Below, piece after piece: positions 46,521-57,729 of a stretch of DNA of 64,000 nt (positions within the stretch are counted from its first letter, which is position 1; every line of letters begins with the position of its first letter). Below the pieces are notes generated by a model. The model worked only from the letters and a program-made list of their open reading frames with translations. It made no database searches and was not told where the DNA came from. Origin of the DNA: Struthidea cinerea (lineage: Eukaryota > Chordata > Aves > Passeriformes > Corcoracidae); assembly GCA_013397865.1 (NCBI GenBank), contig VZTI01001046.1, forward strand, positions 225,261-289,260, read 5' to 3'. Both the position numbers and the translations under genes were made by a program.

Positions 46521-47750
46521 GCTCGGAGAGCAGCGAGTCAGGTGCGTTTGTGGAGGGGCACTGAGTGGGCAGAGACTAAACCTGGCTGGTACCAGCCCCC
46601 TGAGATTTGAACCCAGGCGAACACGAAGCGCCTCCTCCCTAAAAATCCCAGCTTGAGCAAGACCCCGGTGTGTTTTAGAGAGGAAACAGTAGCAGGGAGT
46701 GGAACGGTGACTTGTCTCGCTGATGATTAAACCCATCAGGTCTTAAACCCCTCCTTGCTAAACCCAGCTCGCACATTTAGGACCCCAGGGACTGCCAGCG
46801 CTGCTCTGGGTTTCTTTTTCCCTGCCTGTGCTCTCCTCTGTTGGCTTTAGAGTTAAGCCCGGGCTGATTTAGCTCCTAACACAACGCTTAACTCGGCTGC
46901 CGAAGAGCTGGGGGGGTTTTCTGGACCATTTCACAGCAATGGGCTGCATCAGCAGCGAGCATCTGATGCTGTTGGCCGCCATCCCAAAGCCCTCGGCGCG
47001 ATGTTCTCCTGGGCTGCCTCGTCTCAAAGCTGCTGTGGGCCACGGGCTGCTCCTCTCCTGCAGCTGGCTAAGAAATCCCTCACGGATCTGTCTCTTTTTC
47101 CTGCTCCAGAAATTCAGGTCTGAATTTGCGATATGAGAAGTGGCTGCAGCAGATCAGCAGCGGCACAGCCGGGGTTATGCCTGCTGGGTGCTCTGTGTTT
47201 CAGGTGGCTGCAGCACATGGAAAAACTTCCGTGCCTGGGCTCTGAGAGCTTGGAAAGCTGCAGCTTCCACCTCTGCTCCGTTACTGCCCCATGGGACTGC
47301 TCTGGAGGTTTGGAAAACACAAATGTTTGCTGCCGTGCTGGGAGCTGGGATGGCAGATCTCTGCCCACAGCATGGGGTTTTTTTTAAGGGCTGGAATCTA
47401 CAGCCCAGAGATGTGGAGTTTATGGTGAGAAGGCTGCCAGACTTTTATCTGCAGCAATTCCAGGGTTGGTAACAGCCCAGAGGAGAGCGGCAGCCTCTGT
47501 TATCTCAACAGCCAATTAATTTCAGCACGTTCCCCTTTCCTGCTATAAAGATGTCCCTTCCCTGTGCCAGTGACAGCGCTCTGGCCCCTGAGGTCCCACC
47601 TGCCCTTTGCATTGTCCCTTTCATTCACTGGAACGGGAGCCCAGAGAGGTTTGGAGCCTCTTCCCTGGACGTATCCAAACCCCGTTGGGACACGGTCCTG
47701 GGTGACAGCTCCAGGGGACCCTGCTGGGCAGGGAGGTGGGACTGGAGTGT
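46521..47750. other. Unique intron 3 sequence
   Basis: No feature seen. Confidence 0.5.
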
Positions 47751-47983
47751 GGAATGTCACAGGTTGGAAGGGACATTAAAACCCCTCCAGTGCCACCCAT
47801 CCCATGGGCAGGGACACCTTCCACTGTCCCAGGATGCTCCAAGCCCTGTCCAGCCTGGCCTTGGGCACTGCCAGGGATCCAGGGGCAGCCACAGCTGCTC
47901 TGGGCACCCTGTGCCAGGGCCTGCCCACCCTCCCAGGGAACAATTCCTTCCTGACCTCTCTGTAAATTTCCCCTCTTTCAGGT
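47751..47983 (-). repeat. CR1 LINE 3' fragment
   Basis: Antisense: GTCACAGGTTGGAAGGGAC, CATCCCATGGGCAGGGACACC, CCAGCCTGGCCTTGGGCACTG, CTCCCAGGGAACAATTCCTTC. A short CR1 tail in the opposite orientation follows at once. Confidence 0.95.
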
Positions 47984-48046
47984 TTTGTTTGATGACCTCC
48001 AGTGGTCCCTTCCAGCTCGAGCCATTTTGTTGTTCTGGGATTGCTG
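47984..48046 (+). repeat. CR1-like 3' tail fragment
   Basis: GATGACCTCCAGTGGTCCC, TTCCAGCTCGAGCCATTTTG, TTGTTCTGGGATTG. A sense tail abutting the antisense copy, so the two form a tail-outward pair. Confidence 0.75.
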
Positions 48047-48716
48047 CCCAGGGAGTGTCTGTGAGCTCTGCTGGCTTTGGGAAGGGCGTTTTGGTGCTGT
48101 GCTGGGGGAGAAGGGATGGGTAACATGGGGAAAGATGGGGTGGAAAAGGAGGAAAGCAGAATTGGCAAACCGATGCCCAGGGAGAGCGTGACCCTGGGTG
48201 TGTGTTGGTGTTGAGGTGATCCTTGGGGTCATTAAACGTGGCCTCTGGGCGCACAGAAGCTGTGCTGGGATCTCTGAGTATCTGGATTCTGGCCCGTGTT
48301 CACCTGGGTGCATCGAGTTCTTTAGATCTCCTCGGCTCTGAGTTGTTGTTGCTCCCAATTCTCTTTATCCAAAGAGTTTTGTGTTTCTGGAATCCTGTGC
48401 AAAGTAGCAGAGCACTGCTGCTCCCTCACAGACACTTTGCCATGTCCTAACGGTTATAAATTCACTCAAACATCCTGCTCTGGCTGCACATCTGGGCCTG
48501 TAACTCACAGCTGGATCCCTCCTTCCCCAGCAGGGAGTGGTGTGGTGGCTGCGGGAGCTCCGCTCTGCTCCAACAGGACAGGAACAAGGGTGAAAAAATA
48601 ACCAAAGAAAATTCCTTTGAGCTGTTGGGTTGGTCCAGGCTCAGTTTGAGTGGGGATGGGGAGATAAATTCACCTCGTCACCCATTTGGACAGTGTTCCC
48701 AGGCTCTCGAGGGGGT
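48047..48716. other. Unique intron 3 sequence
   Basis: No feature seen. Confidence 0.5.
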
Positions 48717-48805
48717 CGTGCAGGGCCAGGAGTTGGACTTGGATGATCCCTGAGGATTCCTTTCAGCTCAGGATATTTTGTAGGGTATTCTGATTCTCTG
48801 AACTC
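48717..48805 (+). repeat. CR1 LINE 3' tail fragment
   Basis: Sense: GTGCAGGGCCAGGAGTTGGAC, TTGGATGATCCCTGAGG, TTCCTTTCAGCTCAGGATAT, ending in ATTCTGATTCTCTG. Confidence 0.85.
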
Positions 48806-49149
48806 CCCAGCAGGTTTGGGTGCTGGGAGCTTGCAGGCTGCGGTTCTTGCAGCTGAGTGCAGCCAGAAGAGACTTTGTAATTAAAAAGAATTAAATTTTC
48901 TGGGAAGTCTCCTCTGTGGGGGTGTGAAGGGTCTCATGTGGTGGTGGCAGAGGCAGCACCCACCTGGCACTGCCCTGCACCTTCTCAGCTACAAAACTCA
49001 AATTTATCTACACGAAACAGGGAAAAAATGGGATTTATTTGCTGCATTCATGAATTACTGCTCCCCAGGCACCCAGCACAGGCGCTGTCATGGCTAAATT
49101 ATCCTAAAAAAACAGAAGGGGGGGAGTTACAATTTCTGCTTTTGATACT
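48806..49149. other. Unique intron 3 sequence
   Basis: No feature seen. Confidence 0.5.
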
Positions 49150-49500
49150 GGAGGAATAAATTCTGACTTTTCCCTGTCCACAGCCCAGCTTGCAACAGGT
49201 TTAAAGCATGCTGCAGATGGCTATGAAATTATTGCCAACAGCTACTCATTAGATTAGATAAGGCCCTGGGTTTATTTAGGAGAAGCAGATGGAGGGAATA
49301 CACAATATTTTAGATGTCTTGGCAAACTGTGTTTTCCTTAGAACAACATTGCATGTTTGGTGTGAGAGTTCTGGCCAACAATAAAACAACAAATGAAGAA
49401 AGAGGAATAATTATATCCCTTGAGGGGACAATAAGGTGTGTATTAAAAAGAGAAATATTATAGTGCAAGTCAGGCTAGGATATCTGAGGCCTTGTTTTAA
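49150..49500. other. AT-rich intronic block, best candidate conserved non-coding element
   Basis: About 350 bp, AT-rich, repeat-free, with close clusters of TF-motif-like words: an E-box CAGATGG, GAAATTATTGCC, TCATTAGATTAGATAAGG (homeodomain plus GATA-type), a second CAGATGG, then AACAATAAAACAAC (Sox/Fox-type) and GGAATAATTATATCC. There is no coding potential and no CR1 or LTR similarity. A function as an intronic enhancer is inference. Confidence 0.35.
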
Positions 49501-51492
49501 TCCTTGCAGCAAGAGGAGAGTTTTGGATTTTAGTTGAAAATCTGTATTTTTTGTGGCTTGTGGATAAAGCTTGAAAACCTGGCCCCAGCTGCCTCCAAAA
49601 GCAAAGAGAGAGATTTAATTTCATTTTTTTTTAAGGATCTCATGAGTTTTTGTTGGTTTTAGGGGCTGCCTACCTGTGTGAGCACTGGCACCACGGGCTG
49701 CCTGAGCGAGGGGCGGGTGGAAAAGTGCCAGGATTTGGGATCTCCGAGGCTGCAGGTTGGGACGGGAGGCGTTTGAGGAATATCAAATCTGTGCCTGCTC
49801 AGGGCATTCATTGGGGAAACCTCCCCCAGAGCCCTCTCACCTTGGAGTCAAAGGGTCCTGAGGCTCAGAACCAACTCCTTCCAAGGGGAAAATGCTGTTC
49901 CCACTTGGAGAGGTACCCGATATCAGTGACCTGCTGCGAGGTCTCCTTTCCCTCCTGGCTGAGGTGCCCAGCACTGGCAGATGTTTTTCCTTCCCCTCTC
50001 TGGCCGCTGCTCCCACCCCTCTCCCAGCACGAGGGGAAGGCTGAGCTCTTCTTCCCACCCGTTCTGTTTTGCTCTTCCAGCACTGATGTGATTTGATAGC
50101 GCTGACATTTTCTGCCCAACTCATGAGCAGCTCCTGGGGGCTGGCCAAGTGCAGAGGGTGAGGTGGCTCTGCCTCCAAATAACACAGACTTCGTCACAGC
50201 TCCCAGGGCAGCCTGGCAAGGAGCTGCTCCTCCGTGGTCCTGGAGGGAAGGAGGCTCGGGATGTGTTCTGGTGACTCAGAGCTCTCTCCTCCTGCAGTCT
50301 GTGCTGCCCTGTTAGCCCACCTGGCAGGAAAATCCATCCCCCATCCACCCACCAGCTGGCCTGTGCCCTTTGCTTTGTGCTTCCAGCTCGTGGAGAGCAC
50401 AGCCCTGCTCCTCCAGCATTGCTGGCACGGCTCTGAAGGGCAGCGTTTGGTTTGGGTGACGTTTTTCACTCACCCAGGGCTGGGGAGTTTGTATTTTTCA
50501 GGAAAATGGCAGCGTTAAATCAAGGCAAAACTATTTGCAGGCTTGACAGGAATTGCTTCCACTAAAAAGGAAAACGTATTTAAAGCCGGGAGTGCTTCGT
50601 TTTAGAACTTGACAAATGAAACAATCCCCAAATGTTGTTCTGTTGCTCTCTCTCATTTACATCCCCTGAAGTAAAAATATTTGAAATGTTTTGCTGATCC
50701 TGAAATTCCCCTTGAAGAGTCTTGTCTGCTACTGAGACAAAACCCTTCGTATCTTGACTGTGGGCTGGGTGACACCAGAATTCTCCAGGAAATGCTTTCT
50801 GCTCCCAGCTCCTACCCTGGGGAACCTCTGGAACAACATTCCGGGATGCCCATTCCCAAGGGCAGAAGGCAGCATCTCTCCTTGGTGCTGTTCACGGGGC
50901 GAGGCTGAAGGTGTGACCCACTTGCTGAGCTCCAGTGAAGCGCAGGGTGGTTTTAGCTCCTCTGCGCTCCGTTTTCCCGGCGTGAGCTCCCTGGAACGTC
51001 CTTGGCCGCGTGCGTTTCCCTGCCAGCTGTCAGTGCTGACGGCGAAGGAGCCTCCTCTGCCTCTCTGCAGCGGGGCACGTCCCTGTCTCTCCTGCTTAGC
51101 GGCGACAGGGACTGATCTGAGCAACTGCCCCACAACCAGAACATCTTCCTGCATCCTGGGCACCATCCAAGCCCTGCACATCCTCGTTTGGGGGATTTGA
51201 GTGGCCCTCTCTCCCTGCCTGGAGCGGAGGAGTGTCTGTCTCCAGATGCTTCCCTCCCTGTCTTCTCCCTGGAGCCTGGCTTGGGAATTATGCCCACAAA
51301 AGTGGGTTGCAGGTGGTTTGGGGAGGGGATTCTGTTCCCTTTTTGCTCTTGTCTCCTCCCAGGACTTGGGAGCGTGCAAAGAGGAGGAGGAGGAGGGAGT
51401 TTGTGTTCACATCTGGGCGCTGCTGGAGGCTGGTGGTGAATTTAGTGCTGGCTACAAGAGGCTCAGAACTGCACCCGTTTGGGGCGAAACCA
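49501..51492. other. Unique intron 3 sequence
   Basis: No gene or repeat recognised. Confidence 0.5.
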
Positions 51493-51842
51493 GGGAATCA
51501 CAGAATCCCACAACAGCGGGGGTTGGAAGGGACCTCTGGAGATCATCCAGGCCAACGCCCTGCCAAGGCAGGGTCACCTGGAGCAGGTGACACCGGGATG
51601 TGTCCAGGTACATTGGGAATGTCTCCAGAGAGGGAGGCTCCACAACTCCCTGGGCAGCTGTTCCAGGGCTCTGCCGTGCTCAGGGAAAGAATTTCTTCCT
51701 TGTGCTGATGTGCAACTCGTTGTGCTTTAGCTTATGGCCATTGCCCCTGGCCTGTAGCTGGGCACCACCGAGCAGAGTCTGCTCTGACACCTTTTGGAGA
51801 TATTTATAAGGATGGATGGGATCCCCTCTGGCTCTTCTCTTA
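51493..51842 (-). repeat. CR1 LINE 3' fragment of an older subfamily
   Basis: Antisense: GAATCACAGAATCCCACAAC, GGTTGGAAGGGACCTCTGGAG, ATCATCCAGGCCAACGCCC, GAGAGGGAGGCTCCACAACTC, CCTGGGCAGCTGTTCCAGGG, GGATGGATGGGATCCCCTC. About 350 bp. Its sequence class differs from the other copies in the window. Confidence 0.93.
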
Positions 51843-52459
51843 GGGACGGGCTGTTTGTGCCTCTGAAGCCCTTTGCTGTCCAACACTGTTATTTCCTGGG
51901 TGTGTTTTATCTTGCCCTCTGTTCCCTTCATGGCAGAGCTAAGGAGAGGTTCATCCCTCACCGCAGCGGGGCTGTTTGGATGGATACAACCCCTTGGGGA
52001 GCAAACATGTTCACCTGAGCCCGGGGACCAGCCCGAGGTGCTCTGTTGTAAGGAAGGGCTGGGCTCTGCCCGTTGTGCTGCCAGTGTGAAAGTCAGGAGC
52101 GGGATTAGCTGGAATATGCAGGGATCTGTTCGGATGCTCAGGCCTGGTGTTGGTGATCCAAAGGAGAGGCAGAGCTGCCATGCTGGGCCCTTTGTGAGGG
52201 AGGGACAGGACAGCTGGGGGGGAGCCACCAGCACGGGGTGACAGAGCCACCCCAGCCGAGCCTGGCACCGCCGTGAATTAAACGCTGCAATTAGCACCTC
52301 ACATCGACTTCTCAGCCCAGGCCTGGGCTCCTCTCCGTGCCTTTGGGGGTCAAGATAAAGCTCCCACGCCGGGAAATCCGACTGAGTGGGAAGGGGCACC
52401 TTTCCAGCTCCTCCAGTCATCGCGTGTCCCCGCTCCGGGCTGTGGCACTGCCAGCGCTG
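51843..52459. other. Unique intron 3 sequence
   Basis: No gene recognised. The 334-aa minus-strand frame through here starts inside the LTR to the right and ends inside the CR1 to the left. Confidence 0.5.
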
Positions 52460-52465
52460 TCCCCG

Positions 52466-52832
52466 TGTCCCTGTTACATCTGAGACGCACAAAGAAAACG
52501 CCACAGAGTCCAGGCTCATGAACAAGTGGAAGCCCTTTAATAATTTTCCAACTACTTTTATAGGATAGATGGCAAAAGTGTGTTGAGTGGCAATAGGTAA
52601 TTGGTTCCTCGGCCATCCACCCCTTGAGAGGATTGGCCAAGTTTTAAGAGACCTATTCCAAAATATTTTCAAAGTCAAAGCCATAACAATCTTGCAAAGC
52701 AGCCTGCGGGTGCAAGAAGTTTATGGAACTGTGACCTTGTTTAAAATAGTTTCCATAGGAAAGACAGTCTGCTCACAGAATATTGAGAAAAGGCTGAAGA
52801 ATTTCTCTGCTTCTAGCTTTTTAGCACCTACA
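52466..52832 (-). mobile_element. Solo LTR of an endogenous retrovirus (ERVK-like)
   Basis: A 367-bp LTR on the minus strand. Its + strand ends are TGTCCCTGTTACATC and GCACCTACA; flanks are TCCCCG (52460-52465) and TCCCCC (52833-52838), a 6-bp target duplication with one mismatch. The minus strand has TATAAAAG (about 52555-52562) and, about 15-20 bp on, ATTAAA (about 52537-52543), repeating the short TATA-to-poly(A) spacing of the related LTR at 9578-9931. No internal retroviral sequence. Confidence 0.88.
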
Positions 52833-52838
52833 TCCCCC

Positions 52839-55341
52839 CAGGCCTGGCACGAGCCAGCTGAGCAGAGTGACAGCCACATCCCAGGGCATGGCCACGGGCA
52901 CGCCTTGCCTGGGTGCCTGTGCTGCCCTCGGCTCCTGGGTGGGGCCATCAGCCAGGCCACATCCTGGAGGGACACTGAGCGGTGTCCCCAGCTGCTTTTG
53001 GGTGGCAGGATGGTGACCACGGCTCATCCTGCTGTGCCCTGCAGCTGAGCGGCCTCTGAGCTGACAGAACCTCCTGAAACACTCCCTGCACCTCCTGCCG
53101 TGCTCGGTGGCTGCAGCTGGGTGGTTTCTCCCCTGGCCATGGGCTCCCTCCTCTCCAAACCTTCGTGATCCACTCAGAACCTACGGGGAAACGGGGCCAG
53201 GGGTGCCCTGGTGGCACAGAGTGCCAGGGATTGTGGCACCTCCTTCTCCACGGTGCTGCCTGCTTGCTGTTGGTGCTCTGGTGGAGTTCAGGGCCACAAT
53301 GATGCGATATTTCTTTTATTTCTTTTCCCAGTGCCCGTGGGCAGCAGAGGAGAGGGTGGGTGACAGTGACAGATAGAGGTGACAGCCTGAAGGTGACCCA
53401 CAGAGGGGGAAACACCTTTAAACTACTCAGCCAATCTCCATGCAGTTATTTATTTGGTTTGTCCCCCTGGATTCCATTCCCAGAGGTCGCTGGGGCTTGT
53501 TAAGCATCGGTGCTCAGTCAGGTTTGGGAATGGGGGTGATTTACTGGAGTTTTCTCTTCCCTCAGAGGTTTTGGGGTTGATGCTGCCAAGGTCTCTGTGT
53601 GGGTGGGTAGAATCTGTGGCACGAAGTGACAATTGTTATTTCTTTTCATAAACCAGCTGCTGGTTTTATCCTTTTTTTTTTGTGGGAAGCTATTTGGTCT
53701 TTCTCCTAATCCTGCTGAAGGGATTGGTTTGGAACTTAGACATAAATGCTTGGGATAAGGGCTCTGAAAACTTTACTGTTCCCACTTATTTCTAGGGCTG
53801 GAGATTATAAAAATTAGCGAGGTTATGTTAAAATACCCTCAAGTTATTCCAGTGATGCCTCCTCTGGAAGAACTGCCCTGGTGAGATCCCATGGGAAGCA
53901 TTAATGGCTCTCAGGCATGGTGGGGCTGATCCTGAGGAGCAGGAGTAGCTTTTCCCCACTCCAGTCCTCAGGATTTGGAGCTCTGGGGTTAAACCTGAAG
54001 GAATTCCAAGGCGTTTCCTTTGCTCAGGGCTTCGCTGAGGACGTTCATCACCTGTGTCTGGCAGCCTGGCTCTTGCTGAACCAGAACAAATCAATCCTGA
54101 GCTCCCAGCTCCTTACAGGAAGGGGTTGCTAATTATTTATGTTATCAGAACGTTCGGGGAAGGAACTTTCCCTTCGTTCTTTGCTTTCTTTTATCCCCAG
54201 AGGAACAAGCTGCTTTTATAATTTATTCCAGGCTCTGCTGGAATAGAAGTTATCGAGCATTTATCCCACAGCTGGGCTGGCTCTGGGAGGAGCTGTCAGT
54301 CAGGGCTCCTCAGTGGAGGAGAGAGAGAGAAGAGCAGCCTTTAACCAAGGGGTGGTGAAAATCAGGAGTGAGTGCCACGGTCCTGAGGCTCCAGGGAGGG
54401 CAGGATGGGTGCCCAGGTCCTCCCCAGCAGCGTAAGAACAAGAAGAGTTTGGTGTTTGGCCATCACAAAAAAAGGACAACTTCCATGGAGGAGTTGATTT
54501 TGTTGCACTCAAACCCTTGGAAGTGGTGACATCCCAAAGACATCCGATCTCTGTGTTCCTGCACAACCCACTGAGGCACAAAAACGGCTGCAGATCAAGG
54601 CATTCATCACCTAAAAGCTTATTTTTTTTTTTTTCTTTTTTTTTTCGCTTTTCCCAGCTAATTTCCTCTGCTGGCGCTTGCTCCCCACCACCTCTGCTTT
54701 GTTCTCAGCTGTTGGCTGAGCCAGGGATGCTCCAGCAGGATTTTGGGATGTGCCTGTCAGCTGGCTCCTTTGATCTCTGCATTTCTCTTATTTTTAGGGA
54801 TCATTTCCCACTCGTCCTGACCTAACTCACCGTGGCTTTTATGAGCTTTCGGAGGGAAAAAGTAAAGCAAAGGTGGCACTTTGGCAAAGGCCCCAGATGA
54901 TGTTAATTAGGGTCTCCCCCTCACTGGGATGTTTTTCCAGCTTAGGGCACTGGAATCCTGTAGCTGAATTTTGGTTTTGTAGGGGGAAAAGGCCCCATCC
55001 CCGCCCTGGCACAGCTTCTGAGCTGCTTTGTTGTGCTCCAGCTGCTGCCCCGGGGTCCTTCCTGACATCCGGAGGCTTCCTGGGCTGGATGCTGACACCA
55101 CAGCACGCTTTGAAAGCCTCAGGGCCCCCTGTGCCCTGGTTCCACGGCTGGCACAGCCCGGCTGGGGCTGCAGAGCCCTGGGGGTGAGCGTGGAGTGCCA
55201 GGAGGCTGCGGGCTCCAGCCCTTCCCGCTTTGTCTGGAGCAGGGAAAGTGCTGGATGCCCAGCCTGGGCTTTCTCAGCCTCTGCCTCGTTGGTCTGCAAG
55301 GCTCACGTGGGGTGTTCAGCCCCAGAGCTGCCCCTCAGTTT
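52839..55341. other. Unique intron 3 sequence
   Basis: No gene recognised. A T-rich run is at 54622-54645. Confidence 0.5.
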
Positions 55342-55640
55342 CTGCTGGAGAGAGTCCAGAGGAGGCCCCGGAGCTGCTCCAGGGCTGGAGCCAGGCTGGG
55401 AGAGCTGGGGGTGCTCACCTGGAGCTCCAGGGAGAGCTCAGAGCCCCTTGCAGGGCCTGAAGGGGCTCCAGGAGAGCTGCAGAGGGACTGGGGACAAGGG
55501 ATGGAGGGACAGGACACAGGGAATGGCTTCCACTGCCAGAGGGCAGGGATGGATGGGATATTGGGAAGGAATTGTTCCCTGGGAGGGTGGGCAGACCCTG
55601 GCACAGGGTGCCCAGAGGAACCCCAACCATTCTATGAATT
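55342..55640 (+). repeat. CR1 LINE 3' fragment with internal deletion
   Basis: Sense, starting GCTGGAGAGAGTCCAGAGG and running to GGCACAGGGTGCCCAGAGGA. It then jumps directly to the tail CCCAACCATTCTATGAATT. The roughly 150 bp that lie between these blocks in other copies (AAGGCCAGGCTGG to GGTGTCCCTGCC) are missing. Confidence 0.94.
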
Positions 55641-56750
55641 TCCTCCAGCTTTGTTCAGCCTGCAGCTGTTTTTACCTCTCCAGACAAGGTCTGGGCTGTT
55701 TCGTTTTCCCAGATTCATGGGCAGAGGGAGCAGGGACAGCTCAGCCCTGCTGGGTGGGCTGTGGGATTTGGCTGGGATGGGATGGAATCCACGGAGCAGC
55801 CACGGGAGATGGTGGCTCTGGGGCGTCCCGTGCAGGTCAGCTGGGGGCTGACAGTGAAAATGATGTGGGAATTCATGGCTTAAACAGCCAAACCCAAGAG
55901 TTTTCCTGGGAAAGGCGGTTTGTGTGCGTTGCCAGAGTTGGAACAGGCTGGATTTGATATCAAGCCGGTTAGGAAGAAAACTCTGGCACGACAACTTCTA
56001 CCCATTGGAGCATTTAGTGGCACCCCCTCCCTCCCAGTTGCTCTTCGGATTTCACAACAAAATAAGGGCGTGAAGGACCCTTTCCCTCAGCTTGTCCCAA
56101 ACCTGGCGACAGCACAAACCCATCCTGGCTCTCTGGAGGCTCATTGTGCTGTTGGGAACAACCTCCAAGGTGGATGTTTAGGATTATCCCTGTCCGTGTT
56201 CCTCCCACGCTGCACAGGTCTGTAAGTGAGCAGTCAAACCGTGGGGATGGAGGGAAGGGAGCAGAGGATGAAATTAGAAGTCTCTGCATGTGCTGGTTCT
56301 TGGTTTAAAGCGTCTCCTGTTGCCTGTGCTCAAACTGCATCCGTGGAGCTGATGTCACGGGAATTTTGAGGTCGTGAAAATGTGGGAGCAGGTGTCCTAT
56401 AGAATAAATACTCAGCTCCTCAGGTCCTGGCTTGCTTCTGCCTGCTGCCATCCAACATCCCAGCAGGTTTTTTTCCTGATCTCCAGCACCTCCTGCTGAT
56501 GGAGTCTGGCCCTTTCCGCCCAGCAATGCTGAGCCTGCTCTTCCCTAGGCCGGGCTTGGCAGCGGGGCTAAGTCAGTCAGTAAGTCAAGGACAGGGATTT
56601 ATCCTGTGCTGCCGCGGCCTCCTCTGCTGGGTTTGCAGGCATCCTGTGCGGGTCAGAGTGCAATTGTACAGCTGGGTTGGGAAAATTCTGCTTTTCCTTG
56701 GGTTTGTTTTCATGGTGGCTGGTCGCTGCTGGATGCTCAGCAGCCTGGTG
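55641..56750. other. Unique intron 3 sequence
   Basis: No feature seen. Confidence 0.5.
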
Positions 56751-57112
56751 TCAAGAAACTGCGGAAAAAGGGGTCCTGTTAGCAAGAAACTGTGGAAAAA
56801 GGGTTCATGTTGTCAAAAAACTGAGTAGAAAGGGCTCCCGGTGTCAAGAAACTGAGGAATAAAGGGCTCCTTTCATTAAGAAACTGAGGGAAAAGAGCTT
56901 CTGTTATCAGGAAACTGAGCAAAAAGGGCTCATGTTATCAAGAAAATGGGAAAAAAGGGCTCCTGGTGTCAAGAAACTGAGGAAAAAGGCCTCCTGTTGG
57001 CAAGAAAATGGGGGAAAAGGGCTCCTGTTATCAAAAAACTGAGCAAAAAGGGCTCTTGTTAGCAAGAAATTGAGGAAAAGGGCTCCTGTTATCAGGAAAG
57101 TGAGGAAGAATG
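56751..57112. repeat. 33-bp minisatellite, about 12 units
   Basis: Degenerate tandem repeat. Each unit has a core TCAAGAAACTGAGG, then AAAAAGGGCTCC, then TGTTA/TGGTG before the next core. About 12 cores can be counted in 362 bp. Units differ by single substitutions and 1-bp indels. The period is near 33 bp, so stretches stay open in several frames on both strands, but nothing suggests translation. It lies about 620 bp upstream of the exon 4 acceptor. Confidence 0.95.
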
Positions 57113-57729
57113 AGTTTCCATTATTCCTTGTGGGCACTGGGATGATATTTCTCCGCTTGCTGTGCCCTAAACCAGGGAATCCATTTTGTTTTCTGTGCGG
57201 AGCATCCCATTTTTAGGGCTCCCTCTGCTCTGGGGGCTGGATTTCGGGGTGTGTCACACCCACACCCTGCTCTCTGCCCGCTCTCCTCCAAGGAGATGCT
57301 CGGAACAAGAATTAATTTTGCACACAGAGGGGAAGGAAACCACGAGCAGAAACTGCTCCAGGTGTTGGGAAACACCAGACATCCAACGGAGGGATTTGTG
57401 GGTTTGTTGTAGGAATGCTGGCAGGTGATTCCCAGCATAACTGCGGGATTTAGTTCCCTCCCTCCGTCTCCTTTTGGGGTGAGCTGTCCTGTGGCACAGG
57501 GTGCAGCTCTTGAGTGCCCTGATGATGTTCCAGCGGCCTCATAAACAGGCAGAGGTTGGGGATTTTCCTACGGCAACCCTGGAGTTTTTGGGACTTAATG
57601 GCTTTCGGGGATCACGGGTACAGAGTCTAAAGCAGCTCCAGTATTTGCTGCTTTTACACCACACTTATCCACGCTTTGGAAAGAGGAATTTGCATTTAAT
57701 TTCAGGTTTTTTTCCCCTTTTCCCTTCAG
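57113..57729 (+). other. CACNA1B: End of intron 3 with exon 4 acceptor region
   Basis: Unique sequence ending in a long polypyrimidine tract (about 57707-57727) and the acceptor AG at 57728-57729. A nearby upstream AG (in TTTCAGG at about 57700-57706) could be a weak alternative acceptor. Confidence 0.8.

Larger units (their letters stand above)
1..57729 (+). other. CACNA1B: CACNA1B intron 3 (3' part, more than 57.7 kb)
   Basis: Everything upstream of exon 4 is interpreted as intron 3 of CACNA1B. The exon at 57730 starts with the third base of a codon, so a preceding exon must exist. I looked for the peptide hallmarks of exons 1-3 (such as the S3 motif NGWNVMDFVVVL or the S2 motif FCFEAG) and did not see them in any frame I read. 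The tract contains CR1 LINE fragments, three solo LTRs, tandem repeats and one assembly gap, but no other recognisable gene. Inference: an exon shorter than about 40 codons without family hallmarks, or a nested lncRNA, could be missed. Confidence 0.75.

Noticed and set aside
51680..52684. Longest open frame in the window (334 aa, minus strand)
   Set aside because: It starts in or beside the solo LTR, crosses unique intron and ends in a CR1. No domain, no conserved composition, no sign of exons.
55028..55957. 309-aa open frame on the plus strand
   Set aside because: Its middle is CR1 sense sequence; CR1 3' ends in this GC-rich form are open in several frames on both strands throughout the window.
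56751..57112. CRISPR-like array
   Set aside because: The 33-bp units are contiguous, with no unique spacers, in a vertebrate intron; it is a minisatellite.
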